From positions 33,845,613-33,909,612 of the forward strand of contig CP137669.1 of assembly GCA_037976565.1 (NCBI GenBank): a stretch of DNA of 64,000 nt. Direction: 5' to 3'. The translations under genes and the position numbers were made by a program. Positions 19,958-34,659 of this stretch are shown here, piece after piece. Numbering within the stretch: position 1 is the first letter of the stretch; every line of letters starts with the position of its first letter. This DNA comes from Mesocentrotus franciscanus. Lineage: Eukaryota > Echinodermata > Echinoidea > Camarodonta > Strongylocentrotidae. The notes under the pieces were generated by a model that was not told where the DNA came from, ran no database searches, and worked only from the letters and a program-made list of their open reading frames with translations.

Positions 19958-22900
19958 GTAAGCTCTATACTCTGGTAGAAATTTCACTTGAAAATGCTAA
20001 ATAGTGCCTTTAAAGGTGCATTCATTAATTTCTTTTTCTTCTCTATCTCTTCCACTTTCTTCTGCTGATCTCTCCTGCCTCCTTCATTGTATGGATGATT
20101 CTTGCAAGCTGAATTTTTAAAATATATTTTACCAGGCTTCATAATTTGATGCTTTTTATCATATAGGGTCAAACTATCAGATCAAGGGCCATTTTGAATG
20201 GTTTTATAAAAGGTGCAATTTGAACGATTCTTTGCTCGCTCATGCAACAAATCCATGATGGTTGATTAAACACCATGCTACATGTTGTTACTGGCTGTTA
20301 ATATGGTAGTACTTCTCATTTGGGGATCGATTTGAATGTATTTTCGAGAAACATCAAGTAATGAGACAAAATGTGCTCTTAACCTTCCAAATCCCTTGGA
20401 GTTTTTGTCACCCAAACAATTTCCGATCCATTTTAGAATCATAGCCCATTGCCATTGATTCCAAATGTGTGACACCTATTTATTATTTTCTTGATCCTTA
20501 ACTTACATTTACTTCAATAGCATGTGAGATGTTGTAAAGTTTCAGCACCGAGCAAATCTGCTATTAAAAGTAGTTAAGCTAATTAACCAATATCCCATAG
20601 GCCGCTGATGTAACACAGGATGTCGCTGTTAAAATTTATCAGACAATGTTCTTTTAAAGTCCTCTCTTGTGATTAATAAAATGGTGAATACAGCCATTTT
20701 TAAAACATATCGTTTGTTGGAAGCCAGAAGGGCATTAGTTTTGTGTTAGTATATGCGTTAACAACCTTCTGGCTCCACACTGAGGATAGTTTTAAAGTAA
20801 AATTGGAAAGTTCATGCAGATTAAAGTTGAGTGTGTTTAAAAATACATTTGTTTAATTTTAATTGGCTAAAAAGAAGGGTTGAAACCGAAAGAAGCAGCA
20901 ACAACAACAACAACAACAAAAGGGGTATATTTGTGCTTTCTCATTTTTTAAGCTATCAGATTTTTTTTTCTTCTATTGAAATGTTTTGTTACTTGTGCTA
21001 GTATTTGCTATTGCTATGCCCTGTATTCCGGGATTAATCTCTGTCTATAGTCAATATTGATGAAGGAAGCTGAGATCTAAGTTTTTTTTTAATAATTTGT
21101 TAGACAGGATTTAGACCCAGCATCAGATTTGAGAGAATTAGTAGCTTTTGCATTGTAGGCCCATACGTTTGTGAATCTTATTTTAAACTGCATTTAACCC
21201 TTCTCTCAATGCTGTGTAGCTATAGGCTGCCAAGTCTACTTTGTCGAATTGTTTCCATTTTGTTCGTATGCAGAAAACTCTTATGTTGATATTACATCTT
21301 GTACATGAATGCTTCTTTAGACAATAAACATTTCAATTTATTTATAAAATTCAAGAATGTCACTATGATCACAATTGTGATTCTCAAATATCTTACTTCC
21401 TAGCAAAGCTATGATTTCAATTTCTGCTAAATTTGTGACGTCTGTGATCAACAGAAACTTCCTGATATTCAACGATGGCAGTTGTCATTGTTTGATGTGA
21501 TCTTTTAAAGACGAACATGCGTCATATGATCTGCTGTGAGCCAGAATTGGCATTGATTCCAAGTAAAATGTTCTTACTCTCACCAGTGATCTCATTAGTG
21601 GTCTTTTCATTATAAAGATAATTTTAATGAGGTTTGCAGTTTGAACTTTTAAAAAGACAATATTAATCAAGAGATAGTTCAATTGTAATGCATTGATCAC
21701 CAATCATCATTTCTGCAAAACTATATCAAAATATCTATCCGCAATGTTACACTACTTGACCTATCAATGTGTTATTCCAGTCTGGCAAAGTAGAATAAAT
21801 TTTTGTTTGTTGGACATATCATTTTGCACTTACATTTATTTGAAGTGTGAAATGAGATCAATTCATGACAGCTTTACTCCCAAGACCCGCATGGTCCAGC
21901 TCGATGCTCTTGCGATGAGAACTTAACTAGTATCTTCCTGCCCATCCCGTATCCATGGCAACCAAATTACCCCTAGATACGCATCATCCCCTGCCATCCC
22001 TGCCAGCAGGCCATTTGCCTATTTCTGGAGGACCTTTTCAAACATTGAAAGAGCAAGATGTAAGGTGCGTTTCCACTAGACCAAGCAAGTTTGAGCTTGA
22101 GACATTAAGACCAATCAGCCCTTTTTTCGAGAAAATAATCCCAAGCTTCCCCATCTCCATCAGCCAGAGTCAAGCTATCCAAAGGAACTTTACTTCAGCC
22201 ACAGAGAATTAACATCCAAGTCAGAGTCCGACTATAGCCACTTTAGGCCCATTTACACAGTCCAAACACCATTTTGAAAATTGTAGATATTTGGAACTGT
22301 TATTTACAATATATACATTGCTGGAAAAACCATTTCAAATACAGTCAGTGTTTGCTCATTCCAATTTTTTGGTGAGTAGTGCGCGCCTGACTTGTCGTTG
22401 CTCTGCATGTAATCGCACGGAAGCGAGGAGAGTCAAGCGACCAAATACCGAATCATTCACCAAGCGGGCATTTACACTGCAAAATTCTGTAAAATTTCTT
22501 TCTCTCCAGAGGTTAGTTTTTCGTTTGTTTGCCGGTAGTTGCTTAGCAACTTCCAAGGAAACACCGGAATGCGAGAAAAATCAATGATTTTAGCTTGCAG
22601 TGTAAATGCAGCTTTTGTGGAGTTTTTGTGCTGTAATTTCAAGACAAGACCAGACAAGACAAAGACAAGACAAATGCATCTTCTCTTTCATGTTGAATCA
22701 ATCTACCAATTGGTGAAGTCATGGGCTTCATTATTTGACAAATTAACAATGGAGTACTTTGCTAAATAGCTCAAGCTATTACCCCTAGAAGTGAAATAGA
22801 CTGCTATTTGTATTTTCACCATGAATTAGCTTGAGTTGATTGTAATCGGGCTAAAGGCTTGTTCGGACGTGGCGTGGAAAAACTGCCGCAGTTTATCATG

Positions 22901-25900
22901 ATGACATGACGTGTAATATGCTTCATATTTCTCTATCTTATACAACAGAGCTCAGTGAAAGTCATTTGTTGCGTGCAGTTTACATTTATTTACACGCAAA
23001 AAAAAGGAGAAAAATGCTGCTGCTTTTTTGCAGCGCTGGTTTGCAGCGCTGGTTTGCAGCGCTGGTTTACTGTGCCATATCCGAGCAAGCCTTTATCGTG
23101 ATTGGGCTCATTTTCCGAGATCAGAATAAGTATGCCATTTTGAAAATGTGAGTTAATGAAAACGGACTTATTGAGCCAAGGAGATGGAGAGAGAGAGAAA
23201 GAGACATGAAGAAAGTGAAATCGAGCTTTGGCTTGATCCTGTTCAAATGTCAAACTTTCAAATGGATCCGAAACGCTATGGGTTCTGTAAATATAGAATA
23301 AGAAGTCTAGCTTTCGTGTGTTTGTGCTTGGATTTTTATGTCATTGCCAAGGGTCCCGCCAGTCCTTATATCATGCGTTAGTCCTTTTTGGTTTAAAGAT
23401 AAAAGAAGGATACAAAAAAATGCACCATCTTGTGTCATGAATAGCAAAAATTGTATTTGTGTGTCTCTAAAAATTGTTATATATTTGTACCAGTATTTCT
23501 TTTGACTTTAATGTTTCTAAATCAAACTTGGTACATTTTCTCCTTATCCTTTATCTCTTTTTTTTCTCACATCAGTTTGCAATTGTCCACTTTCCCTGTG
23601 TGATTTCATTTGCATTATCATTTTATTATGACATAGTTCTGTTTTGGTTCTGTCAGTTGTTATGTGGGATGTACGCATTCAAAGTTTTTTTCCTGCATTA
23701 TTTCATTATCATAAATCATTGCATTTTCCCAATCTATTTTCTTGTGGTTTAGTTCGTAGTTATTGGTGGGGAAGTAATAGGTTATTTTCGCCAACAGTAA
23801 ATGCACCGCCCCGTTGAAAATACCAACGTTACATTTCATTTCAGTGTGATTCAAAAAGAAGAAGTAAATTAGATGTACATATTTATAGAATTAAGAGGCT
23901 ACAAATTTAGAAAATTGAATACTTATTGACATATCGTTGTTTAAATTTGTAATCCTCTCATACGGTTTTGGTTTAGTTTTTAGAGAGGAAGAATGGTATT
24001 GCAAGCTATTTTCTCCCACATTGACGTGCTCAAGCACACCGTCCACTCAATCCTATATCTCCGTTCATCGTCATAATCATTTCATTTTCGGCACTGTTTT
24101 GTTTTGGTTTAGTTTGTTGTTATGGAGGGACGGGATGAGGTTTCAAGCTATATTCTCCCACAGTGACGTGGGCAAGCAGTCCACTTTTCCTGTATCATCG
24201 TATCGTTTTCGTCCAAAAAAATCTACCCGTTGCAGCTGTTGCGTTGCTGTAAAATATAGGAAGCGAGTGACCGCAGTGTGCCAAAAGTTTTGCGAGGAAG
24301 CTCAGGCCCCTGCGGACTGAGACCTCAAGATAAATAATGTGTAAAAATACCCTGTGACAGGATCCCTATTTGGAGTAGGAGGGCTATTTTTAGGGGGTGA
24401 CCTACTGAAAAGTGCTTTCCTTGAGGATAGGCTGGAAGGCATATACATGGAGTCATCACCGTGACCACAAGAGTTTTATACAGATATGTGACTTTAAGGG
24501 GGTGATAAGTATGGAAGAAGAGAAATGTTACAAGTTTTATAAAGGAGATTTAGTTTTAAAGGTCATGTTCGCTGCTGGGTGGGCCCAGTCTTGAAGAAGA
24601 GGTGTGATTGATCGCAAGTCCTCCAATCAATTGCAAACTTATAAACTCCCATCTCTTCTGTAAGGAGTTACAACTAATATCAAGTTTGCATTTATATCAA
24701 TCACAACCGTTCAAAAGGCAGGGCCCTGATGGTGTGGAGAGGAACTGCTTATAATTTATAAGGAATGGTTAAGTAGTGAATAGGATTGATTGTGTATTAA
24801 TTTGTTTGGACCATAGTGTAAATGGACAGTATGTTTATCTATTCAAGATAGCTGAAATGGGGGACAAAAATAAATATTCACATTCTCACTTTTAGAAACG
24901 AGATTACCAGTTCAAGTGTGTCACCAAAGAGCTAAAACTAATGATCTGTGGCTAAAGTTATTACCATAACACTTCGGTACATGTCATGCTGTGAGCATGT
25001 GCAACATTTTAATTTTGTTTGTAGGTAGGCTCTTGAAGAATGAAAGTGAAATGAAGATATTTGATTCAAAGATCCAAATACGTATAACTTTACAACAACA
25101 AGAAAAGGTTATTTCTGTCAAGGTATTTTTGACATTTCAAGGACTGTTACATGCACATGATGTGTTTTTGAAGCAGGAATGATGTTATGAAATTAGAATT
25201 ATACAATACCATCACATGATATTTAAAGATGGATTTTTATTACCTCAACAGAACAAGTCACCAGACAAACATTCTGATCACATCTTGTTATTCTCTCTTG
25301 TCGACAACGTCGCTATTGTTGCTTCAGTAATGAACATCGTGATGCGCACTGACTTAATTAGACGACTATTGTGTCGCTGAAGATAAACGTCTGATAGAGA
25401 AGATAAGCTAAATGACATGAAGGACATTAAGGCCAATTAGGGATGAAAAGAAAGAAGAAAAACTCATTTTGAATAATACATCAGACATTTGCAATCCATG
25501 AAAGGAGTTGTATGTACTAAAATGAATCTCGAGTTGTTCGGGGCATCAAGGGAGTCTTAGAAATTAAGCGTGAGCCAAATGTCAGTTGTAATTATTTTAG
25601 AGCATGACCGAAATGGTGTTATTCCAAAGCCTGTAGATAACAAATTGATATATACATAGACCATATTTAAGAAATATGTGATGGAAAGTACATTCATTGG
25701 AATTAGAAATTACCATTGATAGTAGGAAAAAAAATTGCTGAAAAGACGTGAATTTAATTCAGTTTAATAGTCGATGCAAACCTCTTAGGCTGCATATTTG
25801 TAAAAGTTACATTATTGACAAAACAAAAACAAATCTCTTTATTTTCTCCGTGCAGGCTAATGAAAAATTCAGTTGCTTTCAGGAGGCTGCCTTTCTAGTC

Positions 25901-28900
25901 TATCAGTTTAGGAAATTAAGAAAATTCCCCTGGATAATTTGGACCTAATTTAGCAGCCAGTTTTGATCTAATATTGTTGTTTTTGTTTTTGTACTTTGCT
26001 ATTGTCATTAATTAGCCGTTTAGCCATTTCTAGCGCATGTTCCTAATTTCCGGTCGATCAGATATCTGTTGAGTATTAGAAAGCTACTGGAAATTTAAAA
26101 ACAGCTGTGAATTTGCTATCTCAATTAGCTTTGGTTTCCAATTTTTTAAAGGAAATGGTTCTGATAGAGTTTTCAATACTTATATGTTCAACAGTTTTAA
26201 ACAAAATGGGCTTCCTATTTTCTACAACAAAAATAATTACTGTTTTCATTATCGTCTTTATAGAACCAAAAGGGATTTGATGTAAAGCTAAGAAAAGAAA
26301 TTGCACATCATGGAAATGATACAGGTAAAAAATGATATCTGGTGACATTTTTCAGGTTTGATAGTGGCACGTCACATTTGTACGTTTTTGCAACATTATA
26401 TAGATCATGTACATCACCTGCAACATATTTATGTGTCGATGCAGTGTCGTGTTAGATTGATCCCAAGAAAATTGATCCAGTCTGATCTCAGTAGAGGGAC
26501 AGAAAGGGGGTGTGAGAACAGGCCTAGACAGACAGGGACAGAAATACGTCATACAGGGGACAAACTTTGGAGGGGATCGTAACCTAAATGTCATCCTCAG
26601 TGACTTGTTCACATTTTTTGCTTCCTGTACGTTTTTGTAGGAGGTTTAATTCATTCACATACTTTGTTGCTGTTTTGTACGATGGAAACATATGAGACTC
26701 ATTCACACACAAAATAAAGTGAGATTTGAATTGCAGTTCAAATCGTACTTTATTTGTGCTAATTCACACTTGCTATACCGTATGTGTAATCAGGTTTCTT
26801 TTCATACTATGTAGCAAGCGACCACCACTATCATGGATTAAAATGCACTATGAATGAGATATTACCAGAATCTAATTTCACAAGATTTTTGTTTCACGCA
26901 ATCACGAAAGAGAAATTCCGAGCATTACAAAAATTCAAGGTTTGTTTTATTTTATTCTCTGTGTGGGAATGACCCCATGAAATTACATGTTAAAGAACAG
27001 ATCTAGACCAGAAGAATATACCTAAAGTCATAAAAGTAAAAGGAGAGTAGAAATGTTATTCAGTTTATTCACATTTTCCAATGTTCTGTCAAGAGTAGGA
27101 CAAGTCAAGAGTTGTTGGAAGATTGCATACTCGTACTTAAACCTAAAATTGTTGTAGTTATCAATCTTATCGTGCATCTTATCTGATATCTTACTACTAA
27201 AGTGGAAACATATCAAATGTTCCTCATTATAAAGGGAAACATTCTGACAGAATATACTGTCTTGACCAGCATTAATTCCCAGAGAGTTGAATGTCAAAGT
27301 TATGACGCATTCACACTTGGATTTCCTGCGTGCCCTTTAGAGAAGATAATCATCCACATTAATGCCACCCTGAATTGTTCAGGGTGTGTCCATACACTCT
27401 TATCATTAGTTAATTGGAAACATATGAACTGTTTCAACTTCAACAATGTTATTTAACAGTTTGACGAAATAGATACTGACAGCTAATAAATAAGTTAGCA
27501 CTTTTAGCAAGCTATCCAGGAGGGTTAATAAACGTCATTATTCTGACACGTCTATGCTTAAATGCTTCATGTTTTTCTATAGAAGATTTCATGATAATAA
27601 CATTAACAATAACAAAACATTTAAGTGTACCATAAATCGTCTGTTCAGAGCCAGAAGCGCATTAATTCTGTATTAAAATAAATGCCTTTTCGGCTCCTAA
27701 CAGACAAAATTTAGTTAACTGTTCAGGGGAGTGTTTCGCAAAGACTAAGATGGACTTTATGTTGGACTTAACTATGGCAGGCTGTTCATGCGATTTCATT
27801 CATTCAATTATGCTTGAATATGGTTGATATGTGTTAATACTCTTCCTGGATTTTGCAAAGTATTCTGGGTCTCAAAAAAATGCTTGGTAACTTTGGAGAG
27901 TTTGCACTTTGCCGGAAGTCAGTGACGTTAAGTTGGTTTGGGATGACATTTCTTTCCGAGCGGAAGCCACCTGTTCTAACCGAGCGCACAAACCTCATTG
28001 ATCCATAAACTTTGCTCTTCTAATGTGGAAAATCAATGTAAAGCCTAAGTTTGCCACCCTTGAGTAGATTTTGATATAGGAAAGTCATATTATCCAAGGA
28101 GTTATTGAGCAAATGTCAAAAGCTACCAATGTGGGTGTGCATATGTGCCTACTAGAGGGGTATAGGTTCACTCTAGTGAGGTTGCTTGTATAAACCAGAA
28201 CCATAAAACGTAACATTTGAAGAAAAAAATCCAATGAAGGTACATAGAGGAATCATAAAGTTTTGAATTTTTATCAAACGCAAATTGGCAACTCTGTCAC
28301 GAGAGCTTCCATTGGCATAGATTATTTTATTTTCTCCACTTTATACTACATTTTACCTGTGCCTTAGATACACTTGCCACAATGAAATAGATTGATTAAA
28401 TTATCAACGAGGAAGAAAATTGATGTTAATATTGAAACAGTCATACAAACAAAATTTAGTCATAACAAATCCACAGAACTTTTTTAGCAATATATTTCAT
28501 GGGACAATGCTAAATCCTTCCATATGGGCAAATACAATTTTTGTTTAAATACTTTTAACAGCACTTGACACGCTCTTTAAGTATGAGTCAAAGGAGACTA
28601 CTTTGATGACCTTCTACGGTCCCGTCCCTGGTGTTTTTACGTCATCGTCACAGCCGTTTGGGGGCTGGTACAAATCCGAAACATATCTAACAACAACAAG
28701 TTCAAAAGTTTGGCAAAGGACACATACAATTGAAGATCTAGGACTCTGATTCCGTGTCTGCAAAGTTTGTGTTTTAGTGTTTTGTGGCTGGTAATCTCCA
28801 GCAATGGGAAACAGTTCATGTTGCGGAGCTATGACGTGTTGTATGAAATGAATAACAGAAAATGATTTGAACAAGGAAGCAGTAATAGTACTGCTCTTTA

Positions 28901-31900
28901 AAGGCATTGTTTAACAATTGTTTAACAATTGTTTAACAATGCCAAATCTGAGAAGCATGGCCCTACGTGTTATCAGCGTCTGTGATATGGTATCATATCG
29001 AAGCCCTAAAAAAAATTGTGCTTCAAAATGATCATGAAGTGCCTCAAGAAAGAAAGTGAGTGACCGGTTTTACCATACTCATTTTCCCCAATTGACTGTA
29101 GTGTTAGGAAAACGCAAAATTTGATTTCGATTTTCAATCATAAATATCTTGATAATCAGACAGGCGATCGGCTTGTAAAAGTAATGGGATTCCTGACTGA
29201 CCTAAAGGTTTATAATTATGAAAGCAGTATGAGCTAAATCTAGGATTTTATTTCAGAATCTGAGGCAATGTTACCGAGTCACTTTAAGTGCATATATCCT
29301 TTTTCAATCTTGTGGTAGACCTCTAGTGGAACATTACTGTCAGGAAATTTCCCTTCATGGTTTAATGAATGTTTTCCATTAAGCCATTTGTATTATGAGC
29401 AATGTCATTTGTACTGGTATAATCACATGTGTCAACTCCAAATAGACATTTCAAACATCACACTTTATGATTCCATGTTATTCCCTTATTGTAGACAAGA
29501 TTCCAGCTTTTTTCAAGGGAGGGAGAGTCTTCAAATGTTTGATAATTTACCTACTCCAACGCACAAGGCAATTTCAGGTCTTTAGAGCAGTGTGGTCAAT
29601 ACGAGATGGACACGTAAAATCCCCATAAGAAATGGAAGAAAGTGGTTTCTGGCATTGATATTCAGTGTATGTCATTTGTTCAACGCATTGGAAATAATTC
29701 CCTCTTAAATTGCATGCTTCATTGTCGCTCCCCAGTGGTGGTGGACCCGATGACGATGCGTGATGATAAATAGTTTATGACTTGCTGACGTAAGGAACGG
29801 ACTGAAATGCAGAAAAGGCAACAAAAATGTTTTAATAGGCCCATTTACACAGCCCATACACCATTTTGATGAATCAATGATTTTTGCTTGCAGTGTATAA
29901 AATGCAGCTATAGTAGATTTCAGAAACAAGAGAGCAAGTACAAATGGTGTAGCCATTTAAAAAGGTTATGAACTTTTATTTTCTTCATATCGGTTAAACA
30001 GTTTATACCAGTTATAGCTTTTATAATAAAGTTCAAAGCTCCAAATAGATAAAGTTGGTGAACATAATGGGATGAAAAACTTCCTGACCTTAATCCTGTC
30101 CCCGATATAAAGTTCCTGTGGGTTTTGGTGTCATTTTCATGAGAAAAGATAAAATAAATGAAAACATGAAAATATTTTCTGCGGGTCTTAGCCACAAGCT
30201 TTAATAAATGACTACCTGTTTCCTGCTAACCACACTATATTTCTGCATATTTTCTTGGGTTTAGCTTAAATTTGCTCCAATGAATGTTTTTGTCGAGTAG
30301 ACTATTTTTGGAAGGAGCAGCCACATTGCAGTACTATATAAGGAAAATTCTGTTCCCAAAAAGTTTATGCCAGTATATACTGTTTTGTGCTTTAAATAAT
30401 GGGACATGTGTTTGTAACTTTGTATATACCCTATGTATAACTATCATTGTGAATGGGTCTTCCCCTATGTATACCTATCATTGTGAATGGGTCTGCCTCT
30501 ATGTATAACTATCATTGTGAATGGGTCTGCCTCTAGTATAACTGTACTTTTCCCTATAATGACCTCTTTCACACTGTCAAATTCTAATACAGTACTGTAA
30601 GCCATGGTTGTATGGAAATGAACAGAAAAACCACTCTGATTAAGACCTTGTCTCAGAGAAATTCATACGTTATACACATTTTTATAAAGTGGAGCATTAT
30701 ATGGGTCAACTATGACCCAGCTATTAAAGAGCACTTGTACTTTGTTTAATAGTGTGAAAGGGGTCAATGTTAACCACCTGTTATAGACCAAGGGGTGCGT
30801 AGTAGCTCGACAAGATGACGTCACTGGCTGTCAACACCCTCCTGGGTTTGACGTCATCTTGACCGGCATAAACGCCAACTTGGAGGCCCTGGCCCAGCGA
30901 TTTGATAGTCCCCTAAAATAGAGAATTATTGTCCGATCCTAATTCGCCAAACCGCATACTAGCCAAAATTGGGGACGTTACTCGAATTACCAGCTGAATG
31001 ATGGCAAATACTTTCCGCAAAGAAAATAGTTTTTTGAACTGATTTGCCATTTCATGAGACAGCGGTTTTCTAGTTGTGGTTTATATGCACTCAAGACACC
31101 CCAGGGCTCTGTACCGCAAATAATATTTCATCAATAAACTTTTTTATTGCGAGGAACTGGGATAATTTGATTGTAATTATTAATCTACATTATTATGGAT
31201 ATAGATCGAAGCACCAGATACAACTGTACATGAATTTTATAAGAATTATTGACCAAACAGAAGGGTCGGCAATTTATATGTGGTTGTAATCTTAACAGAC
31301 CTGTTGCAAAAATTGCATAAATCTTATTTTCTATACAGTGTTTCTACTCCTTTTTATTCGCTTCTCTGTTTCATTGCATTATTCATTGGTTTTGAAACTT
31401 CCTTATTTCTCGTAACCTTTTCATATTTCTTTAGACAAGTTAGTTTTTGTGAGATTAGCCCTGTCAACAAAAAAAACATACATCCTCCCCCGAAGGAAGA
31501 ATACATTAAGCAGCGTGACCAAAGCCGATAATTGCTCAGTGCAGGCATCAAACGACCGTTATAGAGAGAAATTCTCATCTCGCTTTGTTCCCCTGTCATT
31601 TTGCTGCCTAATGAGAAGAATATTAAGCTGCATTATTTGCATTATTCAGAGGAAGGCATGCAGGCTATCATTTTGGCAACTCAATTATATCCCTTGCGAT
31701 CTTCGCTTCAAGGAAAAAAAGACAAGAAGTATATAGAGAAACACAGAGAGCCCGATAATTGCCTTCTCAAGGCAATAACTATACACTGGATAGTCTTTTA
31801 CTTTGATGGCTTTGTAATCACCACCCTGTAGCAATTTTATTCCTTTTCCCCTGCAGACTTTTACCTGTGCTGCCTTGCATTTTACTTGGAAAATTACCAT

Positions 31901-34627
31901 GTAGATGATATTTTTTTTAACTGAGGCTGCTCAAAAGAATTTTAAAAATTGAGGTGGAGAAAGCTACCATTAATCCAGGAATATTCACAACTTGTAACCT
32001 TTGCGTTTTGTAAATGACAGCCTTTCTCGCAGCAAGAAATGTCTGCGAATGACAGAAGTTTTATTTGTGATTAGGATCATTCTTGAGATAAAACTTTCAC
32101 AGATCTAAAACACTTGTAAAATGAGTGAACATTCAAGCAAAAGTGTCTGTTTTGTATGTGTTGTATATGTTATCAGCGAGTCTGAAAAGATACTGTTAAC
32201 TTGTTTTGAGCAATGATTTAGAATTCACCCAAAGTCTTAGAGATCGCAAGATACCCCCTTTCCCCAGGAAGCAAAAAAAGGTTTTAAAAAAAAAATCTTT
32301 ATGTCACTGAATGAAAAAATAAGATGTTGATTCAAAATTACCATCAACTCATTTAGAAATTCAAGAAAAGTAAAATTTCACATTTAATCCACAAATTTGA
32401 ACATTTTGCTTGAAAATTTCCCTTTCCCCCCAAGCATATACAGATATATATCAAACGCTTTCACTGTAACTCGTGTTGAATAGTATCCTTAACAAAACGA
32501 GGAAAGGTCATTGGTGCATTTTTGTTTGTTTTTCATTTTATTGATATTCAATTTCCTTCTCCAATTTGTTTCATCAAAACAAGAGCATTGCCAATTTATT
32601 TCCTGGTATAAATTAGATTAATATTATTCATGTATTTCAAAGTTTATTCTTATTTTTGATATCATCTCAAAGACCCCAAGTTCCATGAAGGATTTCACTT
32701 TCCTGAGATTGCAGGTCTAACTATTTTCTGACATTTACCAAGATTAGAAAGCATTATTTGTTCCATTTGTATTCAAATTGTTGATGAAGCTCAGGCTGTG
32801 CAGCTTACAAGAAAATTGCAAGATGAAGTTTTTGGATAGATTTATGTCTTCTGTTGAGAGTCGGAAGGGCTTTGAGTCTATGTAGAAGTATATGAGTATT
32901 AAGTAACGCCCATCTGGCTCTCTGCAGACGATATCCCGATGAAGCTAGCAGCCACTTTGAAGGGGATTTAGAATGTCAGATCTCAGAAACTGCTGGGTAG
33001 ATGGATTGAATTGTTCTAGATGGGGATTACTTTAAGCTCTTTCGATATGAAGGGAGGAAAGTTCTTCATATAGTGTGGGCTTTCCTCTGTCATTGGGAGA
33101 GAATCGGATAGTCAGTTGTTTGACTTGTTTTTTAGGTCTGGTTAGTCTAGTTTGCAGGCGCAAACCCTTGTCAGTCAGTCGTAGTACATAACATAGTGTC
33201 TAAACTAAGAGACTATGCCGACTGCACGGTCTAGTACACTCCATAGGCTCTGTAGGTTAGCCGCTCCTGACATGGCCAGAGACTGACAGAGCTAGGCTCT
33301 AACCAGGACTTTATGGAATTGTGTTTAAGCGTCAAATTAGAGTCTGAGCCTGCACAGTATGTCAGTCCTGGTTGGCCATTTGGTATCAAACTTTGCATAA
33401 GTTGTCAATTGGTAGTAGTTATCCTAAAAGGAAAGTTGCCAGATGCTGGCAAGGCAACACATATACTGTTTGACTTGTTTCTTACAATTCGTTGGCGCTA
33501 TCATGATTGATGAATCGGTCATACATATTACTATACGGATTCATCTGTTCATAATATCAATGACAAATTGTTGTCAATATTGTATCTATCCAGTGATGAA
33601 TCTAAATTGTTTTCTTCTTTTTGTGTGTGTCTTCCTCCAGGTAACTTCAAAGCCGGTGAATATGGTACAATCCTCAAGAAATACTGCCCAAAGGAACAGA
33701 CAGCATTGAGCTCATTAATGTCAGATGTTCTGAGACCGTATATACCGGAATACAAGGGAATAGTAGAGAGGAATTCAGAAAGTATCCTTTACAAAGTAAA
33801 CAAAAAATGAATAGTTGTTAAGATGACTATTTTCATTTGCAAATCATAAAAATGTAATGTTGTAATTCAATTACTTTTACTAATTTGATAAATTTGTGCA
33901 ATTAACTATTTAAAAGTTTCTGGCTAAATTATGTGGTAGATCGATGATCAACCTTTGTTGTAAAATGCTCTAAATTACATATGAAATATTTCACAAAAAT
34001 GTGTTTTACAAGTAATTGTGATTATGCTCCATGTTATGCTTTCAAATACATTAAAAAAAAGTGATGAACCATTTTAACTATACAAATGAATTGAAATTTT
34101 GGTGAATTACTTTCTTACTTTTCTGTTTGATGCAGATTTAAGACTTCATTACAACCTTACAATTCAAGAGTAAGTTTAACATTTTGATAATTTCCTTAAC
34201 CAACAATCTTTGTTGCAATTAGAATATGTACAAATGCAGGATCTTCTGGGTGAGTTTGACAACCCTTCCGTCATGGATTGCAAAATGGGAACAAGGTAAG
34301 TGGCCGGTCTAAACGGTTCCATATGATACTCAGTTATCTGTAAGGTGTTTCCATTATGCCAATTTGAGCCATAGCCATAGGGTTCAGAGGTTGTTTGGAC
34401 AGAGAATACAAAACTATTGAATTGAACTGTTCAACATATCTTACAAAAGATATCTCTCTCCCTCTCTCTCTCTTCTCTCTTTCTCTCCCTTTCTCTCCCT
34501 TTCTCTCTCTTTCTCTCCCTTTCTCTCTCTTTGTCTTTCTCACTCTCTTTCTCTCTTTTTTTCTCCTTTTTTTGTTTTTGTTTGTTTTCCCTGTCTCTCC
34601 CCCTTTCTTCTTCTCCCTGTCCTGGTC

Positions 34628-34659
<32 letters not shown>

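Larger units (their letters stand above)
19958..33640. other. ITPK intron of 13.7 kb with repeats, no exon seen
   Basis: No exon with homology support. It contains fold-back elements (22246-22612, 29837-29909, 27726-27793), two hairpins of the 65-nt family plus one near 32846, tandem repeats (23027-23065, 30431-30542) and a pair of inverted CRE-like sites (30811-30861). Short open frames scattered here have no codon or motif support. Confidence 0.7.

Noticed and set aside
22291..22769. Overlapping short frames on both strands near 22.3-22.8 kb
   Set aside because: They lie in an interspersed element and have no splice-site or homology support.
34136..34169. This stretch as a constitutive ITPK exon
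   Set aside because: Its phase is incompatible with exon c, while exons b and c join in frame without it; kept only as a poison-exon candidate.
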